Assembly (NCBI GenBank): GCA_029781865.1
Contig: JAKOVW010000079.1
Coordinates: 248,001-312,000 of the forward strand
Length of the DNA: 64,000 nucleotides
Source: Bacteroidota bacterium
GTDB lineage: Bacteria; Bacteroidota; Bacteroidia; Chitinophagales; Saprospiraceae
Direction: 5' to 3'
Shown here: positions 8,528 to 17,398 of the stretch, piece by piece
Numbering within the stretch: the first letter of the stretch is position 1
Layout of the letters: every line of letters starts with the position of its first letter
Notes under the pieces: generated by a model
The model's input: the letters and a program-made list of their open reading frames with translations, nothing else
The model's database searches: none
What the model was told of the DNA's origin: nothing
Made by a program: the position numbers and the translations under genes

Positions 8528-9580
8528 TTACCAGCGAATCAATGCGGATCCCCAGGTAAATCCACTGCCAAATGCCGCAATGCAAACGAGATCCCCTTTG
8601 TTTATTTTACCTGCATCTCTGGCTTCGCACATTGCAATGGGAATAGTCGCAGCAGTCGTGTTTCCATATCGCTGGATATTATTCCATACCTGATCATCGC
8701 GCAATCCCAATTTATGCTGAACAAACTGACTAATCCGCAAATTAGCCTGATGTGGAATTAACATATTGATATCCGATACATTCAGTCCAGCCTTATTTAA
8801 ACCACTTATAATTACTTCGGGAAATTTTTGAATGGCCATTTTAAATACCAGTTGCCCATTCATATTGGGAAATATCATTTGATCATCCCACATTTTTTGA
8901 GTCAGGAAAACACCTCCAAAATCAGTGTCTGGATACCCATATTGTTCTTTATTGCTATGATATCCACCATGACAACCCGGATTGATGAAGGCCAATTCTT
9001 CAGCGTAAGTACCATCGGAATGCAAAACAGTATTTACAACACCTTCTGAATCATCATCGGTCGGTTGTAAAATTACAGCACCTGCACCATCACCAAAAAT
9101 CACTGAAACATTACGCCCTCTGGTACTGAAATCCAGGCCCATAGAATGCATCTCAGCTCCAACTAAAAGAATGTTTTTATACTGTCCTGTTTTAATAAAC
9201 TGATCTGCAATAGATAGTCCATAAATGAACCCACTGCATTGATTTCGGATATCCAAAGCGCCGGCTTCATTCTTGGTCATTTTTAGCTCCCTTTGCATCA
9301 AAACACCACAACCGGGAAAATAATAATCAGGACTCAAGGTGGCAAAAATGATAAAATCAATATCATTTTTCTCAACACCAGCATCAGACATAGCTGCTTC
9401 AGCTGCTCTGGCTCCCAAAGTTGTTGTAGTCTCTAAATGTGCTTTTCCAAATCTCCTTTCTTTAATTCCGGTACGCTCCTGTATCCACTCATCAGATGTA
9501 TCCATTATGGATTCAAATTCCTTATTACTTACAATTCGTTCCGGAACGTAATAACCCATACCTGCAATTTTCGTTCTCAT
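8528..9580 (-). CDS. Beta-ketoacyl-ACP synthase III family protein
   Basis: The protein (350 aa) matches FabH-like thiolase-fold condensing enzymes. The triad is present: Cys115 in IRNQCSGFIYG, His277 in LIPHQANLRIS and Asn307 in RYGNTTAAT. The N-terminus (AGMGYYVPERIVSN, then TSDEWIQERTGIKERR) and the GDGAGAVIL segment are typical. FabH starts fatty acid synthesis by condensing acetyl-CoA with malonyl-ACP. The enzyme is about 25 residues longer than E. coli FabH, with the extra near 190-225, so a specialised starter or an OleA/DarB-like role is possible. It lies 42 nt upstream of bshB1 on the same strand. Confidence 0.85.
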   Translation of the reverse strand: MRTKIAGMGYYVPERIVSNKEFESIMDTSDEWIQERTGIKERRFGKAHLETTTTLGARAAEAAMSDAGVEKNDIDFIIFATLSPDYYFPGCGVLMQRELKMTKNEAGALDIRNQCSGFIYGLSIADQFIKTGQYKNILLVGAEMHSMGLDFSTRGRNVSVIFGDGAGAVILQPTDDDSEGVVNTVLHSDGTYAEELAFINPGCHGGYHSNKEQYGYPDTDFGGVFLTQKMWDDQMIFPNMNGQLVFKMAIQKFPEVIISGLNKAGLNVSDINMLIPHQANLRISQFVQHKLGLRDDQVWNNIQRYGNTTAATIPIAMCEARDAGKINKGDLVCIAAFGSGFTWGSALIRW

Positions 9581-9737
9581 GGCTTTAGTTTTTGCACATT
9601 CTTTTCTAAAATCTACTTCTGAATAAAAATAATTGGTTCAACAACTATGATCGGATAAATTAAGAATTGTCATTTAATCCATGAATGATTAAACACATTG
9701 GTAAATTTAAAAAAGAAATGGACAAAAAGGAAAGAAT

Positions 9738-11015
9738 TTATGTTTTCCGCTCTTTCTTTTTAGCAGCCGGAAATAAGACATTATTGAGGATCAAACGGTA
9801 ACCGGGAGAGTTTGGATGAAGACTTAGATCTGTCGGTGGATCCCCAACTTTATGCTGGTAATCTTCCGGATCGTGCCCACCATAAAATGTCCAGGTGCCA
9901 AAGTTATATTCACCATGTATATAACGCACCTCATCTACTGATTTTGTATCACCCATTATCAGGACATTTGATTTGATCAATCCTTTTTTAAACGCTGTAG
10001 TCTGACCCATAAATCCCTTGATGGTTTTGGTGTGATTTTGAGTAAGCATGGTTGGAACGGGATCCCATTTTGCAGAAAATTCAAACAAATTAAAATAATC
10101 GTTATCAACTTCTATTTTCCGGTCCTGGAAATTATCAATGGATGAAAATTCATATTCTAAAGGATTTTCCTTTAGCGTAAAATCCTTGAAAGCAAGTGTT
10201 TTTGAAAAGTCAAGTCTTGCATTTAGATTTTGGTCTGTACCATCACCGTCATAGTAGACCGCGCAGATATCCATACCTTCTGCAGCCAGTGCGATATCAT
10301 AAGAATCCGTTGCTGAACACATGGCAAACATAAATCCACCTCCTGCTACATATTCTTTTATCTTTTTGGCAACCGCCAATTTGCATTGGGAAACTTTTGC
10401 AAAGCCGAGTTCTTTACTCAGACGTTCTTGCCGGCTTTGGTTTTCAATATACCACGCCTGGGTGTGGTACCCATTATAAAACCGTCCGAATTGCCCGGTA
10501 AAATCTTCGTGATGTAAATGAAGCCAGTCGTATTTAGGCAACAAATCATTGATGATCTCACGGTCATATATTTTATCAAAAGGGATTTCTGCATAAGTCA
10601 ATGCCAGTGTAACGGCATCATCCCAGGGCTGTACCCGTTCACCACGCTCATTGTATTCAGGAGTATAAACAGCAATTTTAGGAGCCTTTTCGAGCTTAAT
10701 CACTTCCTGGTTTACCTCAGGATTAGCAATTTCCGCCCTTATCCTTGCGAATTCTCCATCTGATACAACTTCATAGCTGACGCCACGCGTTATACATTCT
10801 TTTTCAAAAACCTTGGTATTGATAAATGCAAAACTACCTCCGCGGTAATTTAACAACCAATACACATCGATTTTTTGATCAATGATCCAATAGGCTATCC
10901 CATAAGCCTTTAGATGATTGACTTGCTTTAAATCCATTGGCAACAGGATAAATGATGCATGTACGGATCCAAAAACAAAGCATATTAAGCTTAAAAAACA
11001 GGCGATTTTTCTCAT
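9738..11015 (-). CDS. Secreted protein with glutamine-amidotransferase-like fold
   Basis: The mature protein (425 aa with signal peptide) starts MRKIACFLSLICFVFGSVHA, a clear export signal. The body contains KIAVYTPEYNERGERVQPWDD, a YDWLHLHHEDFTGQ segment and GGGFMFAMCSATDSYDIALAAEG (near 225-250), which places a Cys in a nucleophile-elbow-like turn. Homologs are often labelled asparagine synthetase B in databases, but the ATP-pyrophosphatase and N-terminal Cys amidotransferase parts of AsnB are absent, so that name looks wrong. The ATG at 11015 is favoured because the alternative at 11039 falls within a -7 box. It is divergent from the vWA-like gene. The function is unknown. Confidence 0.7.
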   Translation of the reverse strand: MRKIACFLSLICFVFGSVHASFILLPMDLKQVNHLKAYGIAYWIIDQKIDVYWLLNYRGGSFAFINTKVFEKECITRGVSYEVVSDGEFARIRAEIANPEVNQEVIKLEKAPKIAVYTPEYNERGERVQPWDDAVTLALTYAEIPFDKIYDREIINDLLPKYDWLHLHHEDFTGQFGRFYNGYHTQAWYIENQSRQERLSKELGFAKVSQCKLAVAKKIKEYVAGGGFMFAMCSATDSYDIALAAEGMDICAVYYDGDGTDQNLNARLDFSKTLAFKDFTLKENPLEYEFSSIDNFQDRKIEVDNDYFNLFEFSAKWDPVPTMLTQNHTKTIKGFMGQTTAFKKGLIKSNVLIMGDTKSVDEVRYIHGEYNFGTWTFYGGHDPEDYQHKVGDPPTDLSLHPNSPGYRLILNNVLFPAAKKKERKT

Positions 11016-11036
11016 TCTACTCTTGAAAATAAAAGA

Positions 11037-11044
11037 CAAATATA
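11037..11044 (-). promoter_or_regulatory. Candidate -7 promoter box
   Basis: The reverse strand reads TATATTTG, matching TAnnTTTG, 21 nt before the chosen start at 11015. The alternative start codon at 11037-11039 would overlap the box, which decides for the shorter protein. Confidence 0.4.
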
Positions 11045-11156
11045 AGCAGATGATTTCTCCATAATTGTTGATTATCAGACTTTAATGGTTAAATTTTAGT
11101 TATCCTATATTAAGATAATTCAATTTATGGATATTTGCACCGCATAAAAACGGAAA

Positions 11157-13253
11157 ATGGGTCAATTTAGTTTTCAGTATCCGATGTGGTTTATTGGAAT
11201 TTGCTTGCTTGTTGCAATTGCTTCAGGCCTGCTTATGTATTACAAATCCCGGTTATTGTCTGATAAATCATTTGGCCAAAAACTATTGCTTTGTGTGCTT
11301 AGAATTTCTGCTGTATTTCTCATTTTGCTTTTATTGTTGAATCCATTTTATAAATACTATAAGCAATCCATTAAAAAACCGGTACTCATTTTTGCGCAGG
11401 ATGTCAGTTCTTCCTTTCGCTCAAAAGACAGTAGCTTTCTTAAACTCTATATTCAGAACAGAGATAAAACGGAAATAGATTTATCCGAGAAATACGACGT
11501 AGTCCATATTGAATTTGCAAATAAAGCAACTCGCACAAAAACAGATCAGTTTAATGGCAAATCTACAAATCTAAGCACAGTATTCGATTATGCGGCAGAC
11601 CAGTTGGATTTGGAAAATTTAAAAGGCATCATTCTTGCTACGGATGGAATTTACAATTCCGGAATGAATCCACTATACCATTCCACCTTAAAGCAGATTC
11701 CCGTATATCCTCTGTTATTCGGCGATACACTTCCGGAAAAAGATCTTTCTGTAACCAGCTTATTTTTTAATGAAATTATTTACGCGGGAGACAAATTCGC
11801 CGTTCAGGCTGACCTTCAAAGCTGGAATCTGGAAAATGAATCATTTACAGTTTCTTTGAAAAAATATAATGATGGACAATGGAATACCTTAAAATCAGAA
11901 GTAATTAAAATACAGCAAAAGAAATTTTTTCAGACTAAAGAATTTGTTATTCAGACAGATGCTCCCGGCATTAACCGCTACAAAATAGAATGCAGTACAC
12001 TATCCTCCGAAACCAATACTAAAAATAATCAAAGAGAATTTTATGTCGAAGTATTGGATTCCAAGAAAAAAGTATTAATCTTAAGTTATGCTGTACATCC
12101 CGACATTGCTGCTTTACAAGAAGCACTAGTGTCTAATAAAAATTACGAAGTTGAAATTAAAACTATTAACGAGCCTGTTAGCAATTTAGAGAAATACAGT
12201 TTATTAATCACACATCAATTGCCGGCAGCATCTGGAAATGGGAGCCAGATCATTCAGCAGGCTAAATCCATGAAAGTTCCTGTACTGCTTATTTTGGGAT
12301 CTCAGACAGATATTGCTTCCTTTAATAAATGCCAGGATATAGTTCAAATAACCGGAACATCTAAATCAGCTAATGAAGCTTTGCCACTTTACAGAAAAGC
12401 ATTCAATCAGTTTACATTCAGTGATAAAACGCAGGAATCTTTTCAAAAATATCCGCCAATTAATGCAGTATACGGCAACTACAATGTTGATCCATCTGCC
12501 TCTATTTTATTATATCAAAAAATCGGTAAAGTAGAGACCAATTATCCATTATGGATATGTTCAGATAAAAACGGTTACAGAACATCCATTATTCTTGGAG
12601 AAGGAATCTGGAAATGGAAGCTCAATGAATTCATGTCTTCCAATTCATTTGATCCGTTTTTTGAGCTCATAAATAAAACGGTACAATACACTTCAACAAA
12701 AGAAGACAAACGAAAATTCAGGGTTTTGCAGGATAAGCGCATTTTTGACGAAGGAGAATCCATAGGTTTCAATGCCGAATTTTATAATGACAATCTGGAA
12801 CGAATCAATACACCGGATGCCAATCTTTCTATTACCGGTCCGGGTAATGTAAAATATGATTACAGTTTTTCTAAACCTGAAAACTATTATACTTTGGATG
12901 CCGGTTCGCTGGCTCCTGGAGATTATTCCTATCAGGCTAATTTAAACTGGAACCGCAAAGATTATCAGGCAACTGGAAAATTTTCAATACAAAGCCTGGA
13001 TATTGAAAATAGTTACAAAGTAGCTGATTTTGGATTACTCAGAAATCTTGCCCAACAATCTGGCGGTAACGTCTATTTACCAAATCAATTAGATCAATTA
13101 TCTGCTGATTTAATTGAAAACAAAAGTGCCAAACCAATCATAACGCAGAATCTGGAAATCAATCCACTCATCGACCAGAAATGGGTATTTCTAATTCTGT
13201 TTTTATGCCTTGCCTTAGAGTGGTTTTTAAGAAGATACTGGGGTAGTTACTAA
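11157..13253 (+). CDS. Membrane protein with vWA-like region
   Basis: This 698-residue protein has two N-terminal membrane helices (about 12-30 and 44-65). A vWA-like segment follows, beginning VLIFAQDVSSSF near residue 80, with GIILATDGIYNSGMNP near 158 acting as the second metal-site-like strand. A large periplasmic part with beta-sandwich character precedes one last helix, VFLILFLCLALEWFLRRYWG, at the C-terminus. The MIDAS motif DxSxS is close (DVSSS). Two N-terminal helices plus an EWFLRR-type tail are typical of BatA-like and related Bacteroidota membrane proteins of unknown role. It is divergent from the amidotransferase-like gene. Confidence 0.7.
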   Translation: MGQFSFQYPMWFIGICLLVAIASGLLMYYKSRLLSDKSFGQKLLLCVLRISAVFLILLLLLNPFYKYYKQSIKKPVLIFAQDVSSSFRSKDSSFLKLYIQNRDKTEIDLSEKYDVVHIEFANKATRTKTDQFNGKSTNLSTVFDYAADQLDLENLKGIILATDGIYNSGMNPLYHSTLKQIPVYPLLFGDTLPEKDLSVTSLFFNEIIYAGDKFAVQADLQSWNLENESFTVSLKKYNDGQWNTLKSEVIKIQQKKFFQTKEFVIQTDAPGINRYKIECSTLSSETNTKNNQREFYVEVLDSKKKVLILSYAVHPDIAALQEALVSNKNYEVEIKTINEPVSNLEKYSLLITHQLPAASGNGSQIIQQAKSMKVPVLLILGSQTDIASFNKCQDIVQITGTSKSANEALPLYRKAFNQFTFSDKTQESFQKYPPINAVYGNYNVDPSASILLYQKIGKVETNYPLWICSDKNGYRTSIILGEGIWKWKLNEFMSSNSFDPFFELINKTVQYTSTKEDKRKFRVLQDKRIFDEGESIGFNAEFYNDNLERINTPDANLSITGPGNVKYDYSFSKPENYYTLDAGSLAPGDYSYQANLNWNRKDYQATGKFSIQSLDIENSYKVADFGLLRNLAQQSGGNVYLPNQLDQLSADLIENKSAKPIITQNLEINPLIDQKWVFLILFLCLALEWFLRRYWGSY

Positions 13254-13439
13254 GTTCTCTTACTTCAAAGCATTTAACTTTTTACTGTTTTGTACTTCAA
13301 TCCATTTATCTGGTGGCAAGCATTCAATAATTGTTTGCCTTGCTTTAATAAAAAATCAGGTCAGTCTAATTAGGGATCTGGGATTTCACGATTCCAAACC
13401 GAAATAATCATCTAATTTTACCGGACACTTAAGAACACC

Positions 13440-15440
13440 ATGATTGAATACATCCTGGCCCGTCCATTTATTACTTTATTTTTTCTAAGTGCCATAGTAA
13501 CGCTCATCGCAATAAATTCCGCAAGCTCATTTCAGTTCAAAGTAAATCCAATAACATGCCTCAGTGTTCTAACACTGGGAATCATATGCCTCTTCTATTC
13601 TAAAATGATTTCATCTGCGGTAATTTGTATAGCCATTTCCATTTTGTGTTTGAATATAAAATTACATTTAAACCGCGCACATTGCCTTATTAAAAATACG
13701 GAATCAGAATTAAATGATCCTTTAACTATTGTATCCTGTAATAAAATAAAGAATAAATTTATAGTCGAGACCAGGAATATGAACACCAATGATAAAACTT
13801 CGATCCAAGTTGAAATCCCGGAACGATATCTTAGCGAATTGCTGTTCTACGGAGATACCTTGTTTTGCCAATATCGATTAAACAAAGTATATAGCGTCAA
13901 CAACAGATACTTTAGTAGTTTCAATAACTATCTGATCAATGAACATATATTTTATATGGCCAGGTTAACTGATTCGGTAATAACCTTCCATAAATCCAAA
14001 AAATTCTCCATCTTTTCGTTTTCACAAAAACTGTCCAATATATGCAGGAGTATTTTTATCGATAAGATTAAAGATACGCGTATAGCCAATCTTATGATTG
14101 CATTACTATTGGGTGACAAGGCCAATCTGGACAAGGAAATTAAAACAGATTTTATCAATAATGGAACAGCACATATCCTTGCCGTATCCGGCCTACATCT
14201 GGGCATGATTTATGGTATGATACAATTTGTAACTTCTCTATTGAAAAGCAAACGCATTGAGAAAAAGAAACACCTGTCTGATGTGTTGCTTGTATTAGGA
14301 TTAGTATGGTTATTTGCCTGTATTAGCGGGCTTGGAGCATCTGTACTCAGGGCAGCTGTAATGCTTACTGTACTTGAGACCGGTAATTATTTAAAACGCA
14401 ATACAGATTCTGTCAACAATTTATTCAGTTGTGGCTTTACCATGTTATTTATAGATCCCTGTACCCTTTTCGACATAGGATTTATGTTATCTTTTACGGC
14501 TGTGTTAAGTATAGTCCTGTTCAATCCATTTATAAACAGAATCTGGATTCCGGAGACACAAATCTTAAGAAGCATACGTGATCTTCTTTCGGTTACTACC
14601 GCCGTACAATTATTAGTAACTCCAATTAGTGTATACTATTTTCAGCAATTCCCATTGACCTTTTTATTGAGCAATATTGTCTGGGTGCCTTTATCCTTTA
14701 TCTTAATGCTAAATGGCATTGCCCTGGTCGCCGTAAGCTCAATATTACCGGGTTTAAGTCATTGGATTGGCAATGTTAGTATTTTTCTATGCAATTTAGG
14801 ATTGGCGCAATTTCAATTAATAAACGGATTGCCGGTACGGGCTTTGAACACATTATGGATTTACCCGGAAGAAGTTGCGGAATATCTTTTTTCAATGATC
14901 ATGATTTACTTATGGATGAAATTTAACCGGAGTAAATTATTAATCATTGGGCTCAGTGCTTTCACTTTGATCCCATTCGGACATTTGATACGTAATGAAC
15001 AACATAAAAGAAGTCGTGAGCTTATTATTTACTATGAAAATAAATCTGTTCAGATTGATATAAGAAGAGGTCAGATTTTATATACGAGCAATTTAAATTC
15101 CCGGATCATGCAGAAATACAGAAGCGCTTTCCCTATTCATACAGTCATTCAATACAATACTTTTGAATCATTTCAGTCTGAATTAATAAATTCTTCTAAC
15201 GAATTGATTCTTCCTGATCAGGAGTCCACTTGTGCCTCAACAACAAGTTTAAAAACAATTCAACATTTATATTTAAAGCATTATCCGGATGATAAGAAGC
15301 CAGGAAGCTTTGATTTAACTGATGTGACGATCAACCGAGCTTTTCGTGATTATGCTAACTTCGAAAATCTCTATCCGCAATATAATCTCATGACTAACGA
15401 ACCCATTGTTATCCAATTTAGGAATTATGCGCAAAAATGA
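13440..15440 (+). CDS. comEC: ComEC/Rec2-type DNA uptake channel protein
   Basis: The protein (666 aa) is an inner-membrane protein with about ten hydrophobic segments. The competence domain starts near 210 with LMIALLLGDKANLD and the hallmark NNGTAHILAVSGLHLGMIYG near 240-259, followed by FACISGLGASVLRAAVML. An N-terminal region (about 60-200) fits the OB-fold part. The metallo-beta-lactamase domain seen in longer ComEC proteins is absent; the C-terminus from about 520 is a short soluble tail. ComEC moves single-stranded DNA into the cytoplasm during transformation. It overlaps the next gene, a helix-hairpin-helix protein, by 14 nt. Confidence 0.88.
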   Translation: MIEYILARPFITLFFLSAIVTLIAINSASSFQFKVNPITCLSVLTLGIICLFYSKMISSAVICIAISILCLNIKLHLNRAHCLIKNTESELNDPLTIVSCNKIKNKFIVETRNMNTNDKTSIQVEIPERYLSELLFYGDTLFCQYRLNKVYSVNNRYFSSFNNYLINEHIFYMARLTDSVITFHKSKKFSIFSFSQKLSNICRSIFIDKIKDTRIANLMIALLLGDKANLDKEIKTDFINNGTAHILAVSGLHLGMIYGMIQFVTSLLKSKRIEKKKHLSDVLLVLGLVWLFACISGLGASVLRAAVMLTVLETGNYLKRNTDSVNNLFSCGFTMLFIDPCTLFDIGFMLSFTAVLSIVLFNPFINRIWIPETQILRSIRDLLSVTTAVQLLVTPISVYYFQQFPLTFLLSNIVWVPLSFILMLNGIALVAVSSILPGLSHWIGNVSIFLCNLGLAQFQLINGLPVRALNTLWIYPEEVAEYLFSMIMIYLWMKFNRSKLLIIGLSAFTLIPFGHLIRNEQHKRSRELIIYYENKSVQIDIRRGQILYTSNLNSRIMQKYRSAFPIHTVIQYNTFESFQSELINSSNELILPDQESTCASTTSLKTIQHLYLKHYPDDKKPGSFDLTDVTINRAFRDYANFENLYPQYNLMTNEPIVIQFRNYAQK

Positions 15441-16350
15441 ACTCGACCATTTGTATCTTTCAAAAAATGAACGATTAGGTATTTTCATCCTGTTTGGAAT
15501 GATGCTGCTACTCATCTTCATACCCTGGATATATAACCAACTTTACAGTACTATTAATCACGAAACAAAAGTTCTTGCTGAACTAAAATCAAGTTCAACT
15601 TATGACAGCACAAACGGGAATGAATCAATGAAAATCCCGGAATCAAATTATACCAATTCCCTTAAAATCGAACCAACTCAGGACTTATTTGAATTTGATC
15701 CGAATCAACTAACTGAGCAAGGAGCACATAGTCTGGGAATCAGCAATAAAGCATACCGCTCATTACAAAAATACCTGGCAACGGGAGCCAGAATAAGGTC
15801 AGCAGAACAGTTTAGCAAAATTTATGGAATGGATCAAAATCTCTATAACAAACTCAAACCTTTTATTAAAATTAAAGGTAAAAACAAGTCTGATCCAGCT
15901 CCTCTCAGTGAAAATCAAAAGCAAAATAAATTAATAAACCTAAACGCTGCAGAAATAGACGATCTCATTCCATTGCCCGGAATAGGAGAAAAGCTGGCAA
16001 CAAGAATAATTAAATACAGAAATTTGCTTGGCGGATTTTATTCTTCGCTTCAACTTCAAGAAGTATTTGGTTTAAAGGATTCTGTAATTATGAAATTCCG
16101 TAACAAAATATCAATTGAAGGCCCTGTTCATAAAATAAATATCAACAAATGCAATTATGATACATTAAGCAAACACCCTTATATCGGTTTTAAAAAAGCC
16201 AAAATAATAATGGAATACAAAAAGCAGCACAGTGCATTTAAAGAGATAGCAGACTTATACCACGTAGTTGCACTGGATTCAAACTGGATCCGGAGAATAA
16301 GTGCATATTTGAGCTTTGAACCTGATGTTAGTTCAGAAAAGGGAGAATAG
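15427..16350 (+). CDS. Membrane-anchored helix-hairpin-helix protein (ComEA-like)
   Basis: The product (307 aa from the ATG at 15427) has one N-terminal membrane helix (about 18-37, GIFILFGMMLLLIFIPWIYN). Three helix-hairpin-helix modules follow: a diverged one near 95-150, INLNAAEIDDLIPLPGIGEKLA near 180-201 and ININKCNYDTLSKHPYIGFKKA near 235-260. HhH units bind the DNA backbone without sequence preference. The 14-nt overlap with comEC suggests translational coupling and a shared role in DNA uptake, as for ComEA and ComEC; this is inference. An upstream ATG at 15406 would extend the overlap. The 3' end overlaps fbp by 23 nt. Confidence 0.82.
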   Translation: MRKNELDHLYLSKNERLGIFILFGMMLLLIFIPWIYNQLYSTINHETKVLAELKSSSTYDSTNGNESMKIPESNYTNSLKIEPTQDLFEFDPNQLTEQGAHSLGISNKAYRSLQKYLATGARIRSAEQFSKIYGMDQNLYNKLKPFIKIKGKNKSDPAPLSENQKQNKLINLNAAEIDDLIPLPGIGEKLATRIIKYRNLLGGFYSSLQLQEVFGLKDSVIMKFRNKISIEGPVHKININKCNYDTLSKHPYIGFKKAKIIMEYKKQHSAFKEIADLYHVVALDSNWIRRISAYLSFEPDVSSEKGE

Positions 16351-17311
16351 AATTTACATTTTCTACAGAGCCGATGATTATGGAAGATCGTTGATGCAAT
16401 GTTTGGACCGGCAGCTCCATAATACGCTTTCCGTGTTCATCAATACAAATGCCTCCCGCCTGTTCAACAACAAAACTCATTGGATTGCATTCATAGAGCA
16501 TTCGTAATTTTCCCTCCGGATTTTTCTTTGTTTTTGGATATAAAAAAATACCTCCCAAACAAAGGGTCCGATGTACATCGGCAACCATTGATCCAATATA
16601 TCTAAGCATCATGTTTTCATCAGCACATTTATTTAAATAATCTTGTATCCTGGTATCAAACTGTCGGAAATAGCCCTGATTAATGGAGTAATGATTGCCA
16701 CTTGGAGGTATTTTCATGTCTCGGTGACTGAGACAAAATTCACCAATTCCTCTGTCATAGGTAAATCCATTAACACCATATCCAGAAGTATAAACCAACA
16801 TAGTTGAGGTGCCATATAAGACATAACCTGCGGCAACTAATTCGATTCCAGGCTGAAGAAAATCTTCCAGTTGCAATAGTTCACTTTCTGATGTCAATCT
16901 CTTGTAAATTCCGAATATAGTACCTACGCTGATATTTACATCGATATTAGAAGAACCATCTAATGGATCAATTACAACCAGATACTTGTTTTTTTGTGGA
17001 ATTTTATTTGAGAAGGAGATAAATTCATCCAATTCCTCCGATGCGACACCTGCGCATTGACCAGAATTTTTCAAATATTCGATCATTAATTCGTTTGCAT
17101 AAATATCCAGCTTCTGTACCGCATCACCTGAAGAATTCGTATTCCCATCCAATCCGATAATATCCATTAAACCCGCTTTATTAACGATCCGGTTTACAAT
17201 TTTTGCAGCAATCCCAATATGTCTAAGTAAACCGGAAAATTCACCGGAAGCATTATCCTGATTCATTTGGCTATGCACAATGAACTCATCCAAGGTAACT
17301 CTGTTATTCAT
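16328..17311 (-). CDS. fbp: Fructose-1,6-bisphosphatase class I
   Basis: The enzyme (327 aa) hydrolyses fructose-1,6-bisphosphate to fructose-6-phosphate in gluconeogenesis. The metal and phosphate site VVIDPLDGSSNIDVNISVGTI is at about 112-132, SEELDE near 91 supplies further metal ligands, and LRMLYECNPMSFVVEQAGG near 270 is the conserved C-terminal motif. I chose the ATG at 17311 (MNNRVTLDEFI) because it matches family N-termini and a -7 box lies just upstream; the frame stays open for 28 further codons. It is convergent with the HhH gene and divergent from the ABC exporter. Confidence 0.92.
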   Translation of the reverse strand: MNNRVTLDEFIVHSQMNQDNASGEFSGLLRHIGIAAKIVNRIVNKAGLMDIIGLDGNTNSSGDAVQKLDIYANELMIEYLKNSGQCAGVASEELDEFISFSNKIPQKNKYLVVIDPLDGSSNIDVNISVGTIFGIYKRLTSESELLQLEDFLQPGIELVAAGYVLYGTSTMLVYTSGYGVNGFTYDRGIGEFCLSHRDMKIPPSGNHYSINQGYFRQFDTRIQDYLNKCADENMMLRYIGSMVADVHRTLCLGGIFLYPKTKKNPEGKLRMLYECNPMSFVVEQAGGICIDEHGKRIMELPVQTLHQRSSIIIGSVENVNSILPFLN

Positions 17312-17326
17312 CGATGTGATTTGCTG

Positions 17327-17334
17327 CAAAGGTA
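17327..17334 (-). promoter_or_regulatory. Candidate -7 promoter box for fbp
   Basis: The reverse strand reads TACCTTTG, a match to TAnnTTTG, 15 nt before the chosen fbp start. This implies a very short leader, as is common in this phylum. No clear -33 element was seen. Confidence 0.4.
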
Positions 17335-17398
17335 GAAAAAAACAGGACCCTGAAATAGCATAATCCGACTTAGCTTTGTCACTTGAAACTATCATTTA

